Below are positions 34,371 through 44,221 of a stretch of 53,720 nucleotides of DNA, one piece after another. Made by a program: the position numbers and the translations under genes. The DNA is from Cycloclasticus sp. symbiont of Poecilosclerida sp. M. GTDB taxonomy: Bacteria > Pseudomonadota > Gammaproteobacteria > Methylococcales > Cycloclasticaceae. Numbering within the stretch: the first letter of the stretch is position 1; every line of letters begins with the position of its first letter. The stretch is taken from positions 1 through 53,720 of the forward strand of contig LWTN01000239.1 of assembly GCA_002101225.1 (NCBI GenBank), read 5' to 3'. The notes beneath the pieces are model-generated. The model was given only the letters and a program-made list of their open reading frames with translations. It was not told where the DNA came from and did not search any database.

Positions 34371-35189
34371 ATGAAGCTTTATACTGCCTCACTCGCGCTG
34401 ACTTTTTCATTATTGGTTACCGCTTGCCTACCTGAAGAAACTAATTCAAAAGATGACCCAACCATTGCAACGGTAAACGGTGAGGCTATCAAAAAATCAA
34501 CCCTACAATTTTATGCCCTTGAACGTCGCCAAGGTTCTGCGAACCAAAACACACCTAAAGAAAACTTGATTAACGATCTCATTAACATGAAGTTATTGAG
34601 AAAAGAGGCTGAAAAAAGTAACCTTGATGATTCTGACGATTTTAAATCACGCATCAGCTTCATTAAATTAAACCTTTTATCGCAAGCTGCGATGAACGAT
34701 TACATCAGCAAAAACCCCGTTTCTGATGAAGACCTAAAAGCAGAGTACGACGCGCGCATTGGAGATGTAAGCATCACTGAACTTAAAGCTAGTCATATTT
34801 TATTAAAGGATGAAGCACTTGCTAAAAAAATTATTGTGCAACTGACTAAAGGTGCTAACTTTGCCACCCTAGCTAAAAAACATTCGACTGGGCCAACGGG
34901 GCCTAAAGGCGGAGATTTAGGTTGGTTCAATCCAAACAGAATGGTACCTGAATTTTCTCAAGCCGTTGCTGCTCTTAAAGACAAATCGTTTACAAAAGAG
35001 CCTGTACAAACGCAGTTTGGCTGGCACATTATTAAACGTTCGGGCACTCGCGCGGGTACTCCACCTAGTTTCGAGCAGATTAAACCGAAAATTGCGGCCA
35101 TGCTCGCTCAGAAAAGCGTCCAAGAACACCTTGCAACCCTTCGTGAAAAAGCAAACGTTGCGATTGAAGCAGATAATCTAACTCAATAA
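34371..35189 (+). CDS. PpiC/parvulin-type peptidyl-prolyl isomerase lipoprotein
   Basis: This 272-residue periplasmic folding factor has a lipoprotein signal, with lipobox LVTAC and a cysteine near residue 19. A SurA-like N-terminal region (ENLINDLINMKLLRKEAEK) follows. The parvulin domain (about residues 130-225) has KASHILLKDE, GPTGPKGGDLGWFNPNRM and VQTQFGWHIIKR. It resembles PrsA/PpiC-type isomerases. AGGAGATAAA precedes the ATG. A terminator-like hairpin lies ten bases downstream of its stop. Confidence 0.93.
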   Translation: MKLYTASLALTFSLLVTACLPEETNSKDDPTIATVNGEAIKKSTLQFYALERRQGSANQNTPKENLINDLINMKLLRKEAEKSNLDDSDDFKSRISFIKLNLLSQAAMNDYISKNPVSDEDLKAEYDARIGDVSITELKASHILLKDEALAKKIIVQLTKGANFATLAKKHSTGPTGPKGGDLGWFNPNRMVPEFSQAVAALKDKSFTKEPVQTQFGWHIIKRSGTRAGTPPSFEQIKPKIAAMLAQKSVQEHLATLREKANVAIEADNLTQ

Positions 35190-35198
35190 AACAACGGG

Positions 35199-35222
35199 GG
35201 CCTTTGGTCTTATCCAAAGGCC
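35199..35222 (+). terminator. Stem-loop after the ppiC lipoprotein gene
   Basis: A perfect 9-bp stem GGCCTTTGG/CCAAAGGCC with a 6-base loop lies ten bases past the stop at 35189. There is no T-run, so it may stabilise the message rather than terminate. Confidence 0.5.
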
Positions 35223-35361
35223 TCACACCTTGCAACAGAGATTACAAACCCATTATTGATCCGATTCCACGGCTTTTGCACTGTGAAAAAGTAGCTTAAA
35301 GGGCATTAATATGGTACTTTTGCGCGCTCGATTTTTTACATTTACGTTAACCAAAAACTAA

Positions 35362-36015
<654 letters not shown>

Positions 36016-36016
36016 T

Positions 36017-36055
36017 CAACACATCTATTAGCTAGGCAGCTCTTTTAAGATGTTG
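36017..36055 (+). terminator. Weak stem-loop after adk
   Basis: CAACACATCT (36017-36026) pairs imperfectly, with one bulge, with AGATGTTG (36048-36055). An inner AGCT-AGCT stem sits in the loop and a T-rich GTTTGGCTATTTTAT follows. The arrangement is weak but placed right after the stop of adk. Confidence 0.3.
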
Positions 36056-36103
36056 TTTGGCTATTTTATATTTATTAAAACCATCTACAAATAAGGATTA
36101 CAA

Positions 36104-37123
36104 ATGAAGACCTATGACGTTGTCGTTGTTGGCGCGACCGGTGCTGTCGGCGAGACTATGCTCGCCATACTCGAACAAAGAAACTTTCCTGTAGGTAACC
36201 TATACCCACTTGCGAGCAGCCGCTCAGCGGGTGGAACTATTCAGTTCAAAGGTAAAAATATTAAAATTCAAGATCTTGCCAATTTTGATTTCAAGCAAGT
36301 ACAAATTGGCTTATTTTCTGCTGGCGGTTCGGTTTCTGAAGAATACGCACCGAAAGCTGCAGCCGCTGGCTGCATAGTTATCGACAACACATCACATTTT
36401 CGCTACGACGATGATATTCCTTTGGTTGTACCTGAAGTTAACCCTGAAGCAATTGCACAGCACGTTAACAGAGGCATTATTGCCAATCCAAATTGCTCCA
36501 CTATCCAAATGTTGGTCGCGTTAAAGCCCATATACGACGCAGTTGGTATTGATCGCATCAATGTCTGCACCTACCAAGCCGTGTCTGGCGCGGGTAAAAA
36601 TGCCATAGAAGAACTTGCTGGACAAACGGCTAAATTGCTTAATGGTAAAGCCGCCGAGCCTAAGGTTTATCCAAAACAAATTGCTTTTAATGTGTTGCCT
36701 CAAATTGATGTGTTTCTTGATAATGGTTATACCAAAGAAGAAATGAAGATGGTTTGGGAAACGAATAAAATTTTTAACGACGATTCGATCAAGGTCAATC
36801 CAACGGCTGTTCGCGTACCGGTTTTTTACGGCCATTCTGAGGCAATACACATTGAAACCAAAGAAAAAATTACTGCGAAAGCTGCAACAAAATTATTGAA
36901 TGAATTTGCTGGAATAACGGTTCTAGATGAACGTGAGGACGGCGGTTATCCTACAGCTGTAAGCGAATCGGCAGGTTTTGATGACGTATATGTCGGTCGC
37001 ATAAGGGAAGATATTTCTCATCCAAATGGTTTGAATTTATGGGTGGTTGCCGATAATGTAAGAAAAGGCGCTGCATTAAATAGCGTTCAAATTGCAGAGC
37101 TGCTAGTAAAAGATCATATTTAG
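36104..37123 (+). CDS. asd: Aspartate-semialdehyde dehydrogenase Asd
   Basis: Asd reduces aspartyl phosphate to aspartate semialdehyde with NADPH, feeding lysine, DAP, threonine and methionine. The 339-residue protein shows GATGAVGETML (nucleotide-binding, near residue 10), catalytic C131 in ANPNCSTIQM, YQAVSGAGKNAIEEL and VFYGHSEAIHIET with the active-site His. AAGGATTACAA precedes the ATG. It precedes fimV as in many gammaproteobacteria. Confidence 0.97.
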   Translation: MKTYDVVVVGATGAVGETMLAILEQRNFPVGNLYPLASSRSAGGTIQFKGKNIKIQDLANFDFKQVQIGLFSAGGSVSEEYAPKAAAAGCIVIDNTSHFRYDDDIPLVVPEVNPEAIAQHVNRGIIANPNCSTIQMLVALKPIYDAVGIDRINVCTYQAVSGAGKNAIEELAGQTAKLLNGKAAEPKVYPKQIAFNVLPQIDVFLDNGYTKEEMKMVWETNKIFNDDSIKVNPTAVRVPVFYGHSEAIHIETKEKITAKAATKLLNEFAGITVLDEREDGGYPTAVSESAGFDDVYVGRIREDISHPNGLNLWVVADNVRKGAALNSVQIAELLVKDHI

Positions 37124-37198
37124 TCTATATTTACACGCGTAAAGCGATTTAAATTATCACAGCTTAAAAAAGCCGTGTGACTCTACGAGGAGATTGAA

Positions 37199-39517
37199 GT
37201 GAGTAAAGCGAAAAAGGTTCTCGCCACAGCGTGTCTAATTAGCTCTACGAGCGTATTCGCACTTGGTATTGGCGATATAACGGCCTATTCAGCATTGAAT
37301 CAAGCATTAAATGCTGAGATTGCTCTGGTTGGTTCTGAGAATGAAGACCCAAGCAATATACGTATTTCTATCGCCTCCAGAGAAGCTTTCAACGATGCAG
37401 GTATTGATAGACCTTATTTTTTAAATGAACTGAAGTTCACGCCCATTGTTGAAGAAAATGGCGAAATAAACGTTAAAGTAACTACGAGGAATGCTATCAA
37501 GGAACCCTTCGTTAATTTTATAATTGAATTAGAGTGGCCTAAAGGGCGTACCTTGAAAGAATTCACCATTCTTTTGGACCCACCCGTCACAATGCGTGAC
37601 GTCAAACCAAACGTTGTCAGTCCAGAAATAAGCACGCAAGTTCCAAAAACACCCAAGACTCAACAGCAACAACTACAAGCAGAAAAAATTATTGTTACAA
37701 CAATCCCAGCTGTTACGACCTCTAGCGATTATGGCCCAACAATAAAACACGACACACTTTGGAGTATTGCGAAAATTTTTACAGCACAAAACACTAATGT
37801 AACTCATGCACAAATGATGCTCGCCCTTTTCCATAACAACCCAGAGGCGTTTTATCAAAATAATATTAATGCATTAAAAAAGGGACATATCTTAAAGTTA
37901 CCTAAGCAGCAAACAACCAACAATTTAATTGCTAAGCAAGCGCGAGACGAATTCCGCCGACAAAACAAAGTTTGGTCGGAAACTTTTCAGGCTAGCCAAG
38001 CAGCAAAAACAGAACAGCCTTCAACCTCAAACCCAGAACAACCAGAACCGACTGTTGGCTCTTCAACAAAAACAGGAGCGGATGTACAATTAAAACTTTT
38101 ATCGCCAAGCGAAAACACTAATTCGACTACTGAAAAAGCAGAAGGGAACTCTGAAGGCGAAGCAGCTGGCGCGCTAAATGCTAAAAATAACGAAAAGAAC
38201 CTCGCGCTCGAGATGGTGGCTACATTAGAAGATGAGAGGAATGAAGCTACTTCACGCGTCGTCGATTTACAGTCGCAAGTTGAAAAATTACAACACCTAC
38301 TCACCTTAAAAAATGAACAGTTAGCACAATTACAAAATAACGCGGCTACATCAACCGAATTAGAGAACAATCTAACTAAAAACGAGCCTGAAAAAAACAC
38401 CCATGAGAATGAAGAGAGCGTTGGAAGTAAGACTTTAGATGCAACACCAGTGATATCTAACGGTAGCAAAGAAGAAAAAACTAAAACTGAACCTGCAAAA
38501 AAATCTGAACCCGTTAAAACTACTAAGCCCCCCGAAGACGATGACCTGATGCTGTATGCAGTTGGTGGATTGGTTATTTTATTACTCGCCTTCATCGGTT
38601 TGCGCAAAAAGAAGAAAGGTTCAATCGAATTTGAAGAAGAATCTGAGGTTCAAATTTTTGAAGAACCAGAATTTCTAGCAAATGACACAGATGAGTTAGA
38701 CGATGGTCTCTCAGACGACTTTCTTTCCACAGAGGAAGCAGAAGAAGTTGACCCATTAGATAAATGCGATGAATTGATAGCATCAAACGAACTTCAAAAA
38801 GCCGAAGAGACAATCCAAAAGGCCCGTTCATCTGAGCCTAATAATGTCACCTACACACAAAAATTATTTGAAATACTCTACCGCGCTTCTGATGCTGACG
38901 GGTTTCAAACCCTTGCAAATGACGTTAATGAAATCCAACATTCAAATCCTGAAGTTTGGGAAAGCGTAGAAGAAATGGGTAAAGAGCTATGCCCCACTTC
39001 AGTTTTATTTATGACGCCTGTTTCAGATTCTACATCTGCCGATATTTCAGATGTGGTTGATGAAATTGATGACACATCAGATCAAAAAAGTAACGACGAT
39101 GTAGAATTTGACTTCAATTTTAACACCGTCCAACAAAACTCCACGAACGGTGAGCCTCAAGAAGAAACTACTGAAGATACAAAGCAGATCGGCGAAAGTA
39201 GCTTACCAGAGGAGCAAAACAGTCAGCTGAGTGAGGTAGAAGCTCTGCTTATTAAAGAGCAGCCGAATAACAAAGAAGAGGAGCTTGAAGCGATTGATTT
39301 CAAAATAACGGACCCTGTAGTTAAAGAAGCTAGCGCCCCATCGGCAGATACTAACACCGATTCGTCCATGAAGGATATTGATACTAAAATTTCTCTTGCC
39401 AAAATTTACATCGAAATGCAAGACGATGCTGCTGCTAAAGATGCACTTGAAGACGTCTTATCTCACGGTACTGATGAGCAGAAAAAAGAAGCGCAATCTA
39501 TGCTCAATAAGTTATAG
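37199..39517 (+). CDS. fimV: FimV/HubP-family polar hub protein
   Basis: This 772-residue inner-membrane protein organises the cell pole and supports type IV pili and twitching. The GTG start (37199-37201) follows GAGGAGATTGAA. Layout: signal peptide (about 1-22); a periplasmic FimV N-domain beginning LGIGDITAYSALNQALNAE; a LysM-like segment (HDTLWSIAKIFTAQN, about 185-235). A Glu/Ser/Thr-rich linker with a coiled coil (LQSQVEKLQHLLTLKNEQL) follows, then one membrane helix (YAVGGLVILLLAFIGL, about 447-463). A very acidic cytoplasmic tail ends in the TPR-like FimV C-domain (SLAKIYIEMQDDAAAKDALEDV). The usual downstream truA is not here; the Sox operon follows. Confidence 0.93.
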   Translation: MSKAKKVLATACLISSTSVFALGIGDITAYSALNQALNAEIALVGSENEDPSNIRISIASREAFNDAGIDRPYFLNELKFTPIVEENGEINVKVTTRNAIKEPFVNFIIELEWPKGRTLKEFTILLDPPVTMRDVKPNVVSPEISTQVPKTPKTQQQQLQAEKIIVTTIPAVTTSSDYGPTIKHDTLWSIAKIFTAQNTNVTHAQMMLALFHNNPEAFYQNNINALKKGHILKLPKQQTTNNLIAKQARDEFRRQNKVWSETFQASQAAKTEQPSTSNPEQPEPTVGSSTKTGADVQLKLLSPSENTNSTTEKAEGNSEGEAAGALNAKNNEKNLALEMVATLEDERNEATSRVVDLQSQVEKLQHLLTLKNEQLAQLQNNAATSTELENNLTKNEPEKNTHENEESVGSKTLDATPVISNGSKEEKTKTEPAKKSEPVKTTKPPEDDDLMLYAVGGLVILLLAFIGLRKKKKGSIEFEEESEVQIFEEPEFLANDTDELDDGLSDDFLSTEEAEEVDPLDKCDELIASNELQKAEETIQKARSSEPNNVTYTQKLFEILYRASDADGFQTLANDVNEIQHSNPEVWESVEEMGKELCPTSVLFMTPVSDSTSADISDVVDEIDDTSDQKSNDDVEFDFNFNTVQQNSTNGEPQEETTEDTKQIGESSLPEEQNSQLSEVEALLIKEQPNNKEEELEAIDFKITDPVVKEASAPSADTNTDSSMKDIDTKISLAKIYIEMQDDAAAKDALEDVLSHGTDEQKKEAQSMLNKL

Positions 39518-39594
39518 AAATCACTTATTTATAACAATTTAATATAACTATATAGGCAATTGATGATATACAATTTAAGCACTACGTTCATCGA

Positions 39595-40911
39595 GTGCTT
39601 AATGTGTCAAAAAATAAAATAAGCGGCAAAGCTTACTTAGCTGAACTCGCAAATAATGTCCCTTCAAATGCACGGCGTAACTTTTTAAAACAAGGTGTTA
39701 AATTTAGCACAGGACTCGTCGCTGCGGTTGCAAGCAACGAAGCAATATCAGGTAACAGCACCGCACTAGACGTACCTAGCTGGAGCAAATCATTAGGTTC
39801 TGGAGTGGTTTCAACACCTTACGGCATACCTTCAAAATTTGAAAAGAACGTCATACGACGTACCGTACCTTGGTTAACCGCCGACAAAATATCTTCCATA
39901 AGCATGTCTCCTATTCAAGAATTAAAGGGGATAATCACACCTAACGGCTTAGTGTTCGAACGGTACCATGCCGGCTCACCAACGGTTGACCCTGAACAAC
40001 ACCGTTTAATGATTCATGGGCTTGTGGATAATCCACTCATGTTCACGATGGATGACTTGATGCGTTTTCCTTCAGAGTCTGTCATTCACTTTCTTGAGTG
40101 CCCAGCTAATGGTGGGATGGAATGGCGTGGCCCTCAAATGGAGGCTCTGCAGTTCACCCATGGAATGGTAAGTTGCTGCGAATGGACGGGCGTTAGACTT
40201 TCAACACTTCTTGATGAAGTTGGCCTAAAAAGCAAGGCTAAGTGGGTGCTTGCTGAAGGTGCAGATGGTGCAGGCATGAGCCGTAGCATCCCGCTCGACA
40301 AAGCACTGGATGATGCACTTATTGTGTATGCACAAAACGGTGAAATGCTTCGTCCTGAACAAGGCTACCCCGTTCGTTTATTCAACCCTGGCTGGGAAGG
40401 CAATACATCAGTTAAGTGGTTACGACGCTTAGAAATTGGCGATAAGCCATGGCATCACCGTGAAGAAACATCAAAGTATACTGACTTAATGCCTGATGGC
40501 CGTGCAAGGCGTTTCACGTATGAGCAAGAAGCCAATTCTGTCATTACTTCCCCTTGTCCTGAAAACCCGTGGGGCAGCCGTGGTTCGTATCAAATTGAGG
40601 GCATTGCTTGGAGTGGGCGTGGCAAAATAAAACAAGTAGATATCTCACTCGACGGTGGTGTTAGTTGGCGGCCAACTAAGCTAAAGGGTCTCGTACTCTC
40701 TAAAGCCCTAACGCGTTTTTCTCTACCTTATAGTTGGGATGGTGCACCCGCTCTGCTTCAAAGCCGTGCTATTGATGAAACAGGCTACGTTCAACCCACT
40801 CTTTCGCAACTTAGAAAGGTGCGTGGCACAAATACGATTTACCATAAAAACTCTATACACACATGGCAGCTGTTAAGTGATGGGAAAGTTAAAAATGTAC
40901 AACTCAAGTAA
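39595..40911 (+). CDS. soxC: Sulfane dehydrogenase SoxC (molybdenum subunit)
   Basis: SoxC, with SoxD, oxidises the SoxY-bound sulfane sulfur in the periplasm. The 438-residue protein has a twin-arginine start (ARRNFLKQGVKFSTGLVAAV, about residues 27-46). The sulfite-oxidase fold has RYHAGSPTVDPEQHRLMIHG, the Moco-ligand cysteine in HFLECPANGG, and a dimerisation domain (WSGRGKIKQVDISLDGG). The GTG at 39595 is used; an in-frame GTG at 39604 is also possible. It is the first gene of the Sox operon and overlaps soxD. Confidence 0.94.
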   Translation: MLNVSKNKISGKAYLAELANNVPSNARRNFLKQGVKFSTGLVAAVASNEAISGNSTALDVPSWSKSLGSGVVSTPYGIPSKFEKNVIRRTVPWLTADKISSISMSPIQELKGIITPNGLVFERYHAGSPTVDPEQHRLMIHGLVDNPLMFTMDDLMRFPSESVIHFLECPANGGMEWRGPQMEALQFTHGMVSCCEWTGVRLSTLLDEVGLKSKAKWVLAEGADGAGMSRSIPLDKALDDALIVYAQNGEMLRPEQGYPVRLFNPGWEGNTSVKWLRRLEIGDKPWHHREETSKYTDLMPDGRARRFTYEQEANSVITSPCPENPWGSRGSYQIEGIAWSGRGKIKQVDISLDGGVSWRPTKLKGLVLSKALTRFSLPYSWDGAPALLQSRAIDETGYVQPTLSQLRKVRGTNTIYHKNSIHTWQLLSDGKVKNVQLK

Positions 40912-41842
40912 AATTTCTATAGCCATAACGTGCGCTATTGCACTGCTGTTTTCAGCCGCCGCGCTTGCAGGGCCTAAAACAAGCTATGGATTGGGCGTAA
41001 CGCCTACTAAAGAAGAAATTGCTCTGTGGGATATTGATGTAAGACCAGATGGTCAAGGCTTACCGATTGGTAAAGGCTCAGCAATTGAGGGTGAAGCGAT
41101 GTACGAGGCTAAATGCGCCTCTTGTCACGGATCTTTTGGTGAAGGTGAAGGGCGCTGGCCGCCCCTTGCTGGTGGCGAAAACACCTTAAAGGATGACCGC
41201 CCCGAAAAAACCGTCGGGAGTTATTGGCCTTATGCGTCAACGCTTTGGGATTATATTAATAGAGCCATGCCCTTCCCTGCACCAAAAACGCTGACTGTTC
41301 ACGAGGTCTACGCAATCACAGCTTATGTTCTTTACCTCAACGACTTAATTGAAGACGACTACGTGCTTACGCAAGATAACTTGGCGCAAGTTAAAATGCC
41401 CAATCAAGATAACTTTTATGCTGACGACCGCCCCGACACACATAACACTCGCTGCATGAATAATTGTAAAAAACCTAAAGACATTGTCATCGTGCAATCT
41501 CTTCGCGGCATCACACCTGAGCAGGAAGAAGAGCAAGAACAGGGTGCAGCTAAAGTTGAAGAAAAAGCTAAGCCCACGCTCAGCAAAAATGCCTTAGCGG
41601 GTGAAGCACCTTATAAGCAAAGCTGCTTTGTTTGTCATGGAAGTGGTATTGCTGACGCGCCAAGAACGGGTGATAAAAACGCTTGGGCTAGCCGCCTTAA
41701 ACAGGGCACACCAATGCTAATTAAACACGCTATTGAAGGCTATATTGGTGACGCTGGCGTAATGCCTCCTAAAGGCGGTAATATGAACCTAACAGACGAA
41801 CAAGTAACTGCCGCTGTTCACTACATGCTTGAACAAAATTAA
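40895..41842 (+). CDS. soxD: SoxD diheme cytochrome c subunit of sulfane dehydrogenase
   Basis: This is the c-type cytochrome electron acceptor for SoxC. The protein of about 315 residues has a Sec signal (ISIAITCAIALLFSAAALAG) and two heme c sites: CASCH in the N-terminal domain and CFVCH in the C-terminal domain. A region rich in Glu/Gln/Lys (TPEQEEEQEQGAAKVEEKAK) separates them. ATG 40895-40897 is preferred because GGGAAAGTTAAAA precedes it. The start lies inside the end of soxC (17-base overlap), giving coupled expression. Having both hemes fits a complete SoxCD. Confidence 0.93.
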   Translation: MYNSSKISIAITCAIALLFSAAALAGPKTSYGLGVTPTKEEIALWDIDVRPDGQGLPIGKGSAIEGEAMYEAKCASCHGSFGEGEGRWPPLAGGENTLKDDRPEKTVGSYWPYASTLWDYINRAMPFPAPKTLTVHEVYAITAYVLYLNDLIEDDYVLTQDNLAQVKMPNQDNFYADDRPDTHNTRCMNNCKKPKDIVIVQSLRGITPEQEEEQEQGAAKVEEKAKPTLSKNALAGEAPYKQSCFVCHGSGIADAPRTGDKNAWASRLKQGTPMLIKHAIEGYIGDAGVMPPKGGNMNLTDEQVTAAVHYMLEQN

Positions 41843-41860
41843 TTAATTGCTTTATTTCAT

Positions 41861-42205
41861 ATGTTGAAAAAAACAAACACTCTCAAGTTACTTCTTAGCT
41901 TAACGTTAACAACTGCAAGTTTAGCTACGCCCTTATTCGCAGCGACTGGAAAAGAAATTGCATTTGACCGTAAAAAAGGTAATTGCCTAGCGTGTCACGC
42001 GATGGATGACGGTGATATGCCTGGCAATATCGGCCCACCTTTAGTGGCTATGACGGCAAGATTCCCTGACCGTGCTATTTTAAAAGCGCAAATATTCGAC
42101 GCAACGAAAAGAAACCCTATTTCCATCATGCCGCCCTTTGGCAAACATGAAATACTGAATGATGCTGAATTAGAAAAAATTATCGATTACTTATATACAC
42201 TTTAA
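41861..42205 (+). CDS. soxX: SoxX monoheme cytochrome c
   Basis: SoxX is the smaller subunit of SoxXA, which couples thiosulfate to the SoxY cysteine. The 114-residue protein has a Sec signal (LLLSLTLTTASLATPLFA), one heme site NCLACHAMDDGDMPGNIGPP, and a downstream Met axial-ligand region (ISIMPPFGKHEIL). No clear Shine-Dalgarno is seen, but the 18-base spacing from soxD supports co-translation. Confidence 0.92.
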   Translation: MLKKTNTLKLLLSLTLTTASLATPLFAATGKEIAFDRKKGNCLACHAMDDGDMPGNIGPPLVAMTARFPDRAILKAQIFDATKRNPISIMPPFGKHEILNDAELEKIIDYLYTL

Positions 42206-42225
42206 CCACAATATACGGAGAAAAT

Positions 42226-42684
42226 ATGTACATTACACGAAGAAAATTTTTAAACATACTTACAGTGAGCACCGCTGCATGCGCCACCTTATTAGCCCCT
42301 ATAACGACGTGGGCTGCTTGGGCGAGCAAAGCATTTAACGCGACAAAATTAGACGACGCATATCAAAACTTATTCGGCACAACTACGCTTACCGCAAGCG
42401 ATAAAATCGTTTTGAAATTACCGAAAATTGCTGAAAATGGTGGTGCCGTTCCTGTATCCGTTAAAACAGACCTTGATAGCGTCGAAACCATCAATATTTT
42501 TGTTAAAGACAACCCTAACCCACTAACAGCTTCATTCCATATACCCGAAGGAACGATTGCAGACATTTCAACGCGTATACGCTTGGCTCAAACCAGTACC
42601 GTTACCGCTGTCATTAACGCGGGCGGCAAATTACATAGCGCTAGCCAAGAAGTAAAAGTAACGATTGGCGGCTGCGGCGGCTAA
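42226..42684 (+). CDS. soxY: SoxY sulfur-carrier subunit
   Basis: SoxY carries covalently bound sulfur intermediates on a C-terminal cysteine. The 152-residue protein has a Tat signal (ITRRKFLNILTVSTAACATL) and an Ig-like fold, and ends exactly in GGCGG, the swinging-arm motif with the substrate-binding Cys. Its partner SoxZ follows after 22 bases. ACGGAGAAAAT precedes the ATG. Confidence 0.97.
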   Translation: MYITRRKFLNILTVSTAACATLLAPITTWAAWASKAFNATKLDDAYQNLFGTTTLTASDKIVLKLPKIAENGGAVPVSVKTDLDSVETINIFVKDNPNPLTASFHIPEGTIADISTRIRLAQTSTVTAVINAGGKLHSASQEVKVTIGGCGG

Positions 42685-42706
42685 GAAACATATTTAGGAG
42701 ACAAAC

Positions 42707-43009
42707 ATGAAAGTTAAAGCAAAATTTAAAAACAATATTACAAGCGTACGTCTACTAGCCAAACACCCGATGGAAACTGGGCGTAGAAAAAACAAAGAAA
42801 CAGGCGAATTAATTCCCGCCAAATACATCCAAGAGCTAAGTTGCGAGCACAATGGAAAAGTCGTATTTCTAGCGCAGCTTGGGACGTCAGTTTCCAAGCA
42901 CCCCTACTTCGCCTTTGCATTCAATGGTGGCGAAAAAGGTCAAACAGTACAGCTGCGTTGGAATGACAACACAGGTGACGTTAAAAAAGTTGACGCGACC
43001 ATTAAATAG
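42707..43009 (+). CDS. soxZ: SoxZ sulfur-carrier partner protein
   Basis: SoxZ forms the heterodimer with SoxY and has no signal of its own, so it is carried to the periplasm with SoxY by the Tat pathway. The 100-residue protein shows VRLLAKHPMETGRRKNKETG and LGTSVSKHPYFAFAF, which are characteristic SoxZ segments. AGGAGACAAAC precedes the ATG. Confidence 0.96.
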   Translation: MKVKAKFKNNITSVRLLAKHPMETGRRKNKETGELIPAKYIQELSCEHNGKVVFLAQLGTSVSKHPYFAFAFNGGEKGQTVQLRWNDNTGDVKKVDATIK

Positions 43010-43025
43010 ACCTTAAGGAATCTTT

Positions 43026-43859
43026 ATGCAACGCCTGCTCAACACTTTTCTATCCCTTTCATTAATCGTGGTTGCTATACCTGCCGTAGCCACGCCTGAA
43101 CAGAATAAGGAGAGCTTTCAAAAGTTTTATATGGATCGCTTTTCTCACATAGAAAAAGATGACTTTGCCAACGGCGTATACGCGCTTGATCAGGATGCGC
43201 GCGATCAATGGGAAGCGATGAGTGACTTTCCACCCTTTGAAGATGACTTAGACGAAGGTGAGGCGTTATTCAACACGCCTTTTGCTAATGGCAAACAGTA
43301 CGCTGATTGTTTCGAAAACAAAGGTCAGGGAGTCCGTCAGAACTACCCGCAATTCGACTCTAAAAGTGGGCAAGTTATCACATTAGAACTCGCAATTAAT
43401 AACTGCCGCACCCAACATGGTGAGAAAGCCTTACCTTATAAAAAAGGTGATCTTGCAAAAGTTTCAGCTTATATGGCATCAACGTCTAAAGGTGAACGTT
43501 TTGATATTAAAATACCTAACGACAAACGTGCACAACAAGCCTATGAGGCCGGCAAAAAATATTACTATTCTAAGCGTGGCCAATTAAATTTCTCTTGCGC
43601 AAATTGCCACGTACAAAACGTGGGTCGTAAAGCACGCTCAGAAACATTAAGTGCTTCTCTTGGTCACCCTACCCATTTTCCTGTTTATCGCATGAAATGG
43701 GAGTCCTTTGGCACCTTGCAAAGACGTTTTGACTCTTGTAATAAGCAAGTGCGCGCCCAGCCGCTTGAAGGTCAAGCTAAAGATTACAGAAACCTTGAAT
43801 ACTTCCTAACTTATATGAGTAATGGACTGCCCGTTAACGGTCCAGCTTCTAGAAAATAG
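43026..43859 (+). CDS. soxA: SoxA cytochrome c (monoheme type)
   Basis: SoxA is the catalytic subunit of SoxXA. The 277-residue protein has a Sec signal (LSLSLIVVAIPAVATP). Only one CxxCH (FSCANCHVQNVG) is present, so this is the single-heme type and not the diheme Rhodovulum form. The N-terminal half keeps cysteines (YADCFENKG, NNCRTQHG) where diheme SoxA has its first heme. The active-site heme-ligand cysteine, modified to persulfide, is the C in RFDSCNKQVRAQP. It sits 16 bases after soxZ and 17 before soxK. Confidence 0.94.
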   Translation: MQRLLNTFLSLSLIVVAIPAVATPEQNKESFQKFYMDRFSHIEKDDFANGVYALDQDARDQWEAMSDFPPFEDDLDEGEALFNTPFANGKQYADCFENKGQGVRQNYPQFDSKSGQVITLELAINNCRTQHGEKALPYKKGDLAKVSAYMASTSKGERFDIKIPNDKRAQQAYEAGKKYYYSKRGQLNFSCANCHVQNVGRKARSETLSASLGHPTHFPVYRMKWESFGTLQRRFDSCNKQVRAQPLEGQAKDYRNLEYFLTYMSNGLPVNGPASRK

Positions 43860-43876
43860 CACCTACACAGAATATT

Positions 43877-44197
43877 TTGAATACAAAGAAAATGCTTTTA
43901 CCGTTACTTTCGCTCTCATTACTCATGTGCGTTTTCAGCACAGGCGTTATTGCAAGTGATAAACAGTCAGCTCAAGCAGCTATTAAAAAAGCAACCACAC
44001 TTTTACAGCAATCAAAAAATCTTGGTTTTGAATGGAATACAGTCACACCCCTTATTCTCCAAGCGCAGGATGCTATAAAAGCCAACGATTTCGATAATGC
44101 CACCCAGTTTGCAGTAAAAGCTAGTCAACAAGCCAAATTGAGTATTCAGCAAGCTGAGAACGAAGAAAAAAACTGGCATTTTAATCTTCCTAAATAA
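43877..44197 (+). CDS. soxK: SoxK-like SoxXA-binding protein
   Basis: This 106-residue secreted protein has a Sec signal ending near VIASD (about residue 27). It then has two helical repeats of the type KKATTLLQQSKNLGFEWNTV and AQDAIKANDFDNATQFAVKA. The short form, the place between soxA and soxB, and the GFEW plus AKANDF-type pattern match the SoxAX-binding protein (SoxK/SAXB) described from other sulfur oxidisers, which stimulates the SoxXA-YZ reaction. A TTG start (43877) is possible; ATG at 43892 would still leave a signal peptide. Confidence 0.75.
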   Translation: MNTKKMLLPLLSLSLLMCVFSTGVIASDKQSAQAAIKKATTLLQQSKNLGFEWNTVTPLILQAQDAIKANDFDNATQFAVKASQQAKLSIQQAENEEKNWHFNLPK

Positions 44198-44221
44198 CGC
44201 CCGTACTGGAGTTGCACGACC

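Noticed and set aside
37987-38607. 206-codon open frame antisense to fimV
   Set aside because: It is Ser- and Phe-rich, a mirror of the acidic, low-complexity fimV linker; no family resemblance and no start signals.
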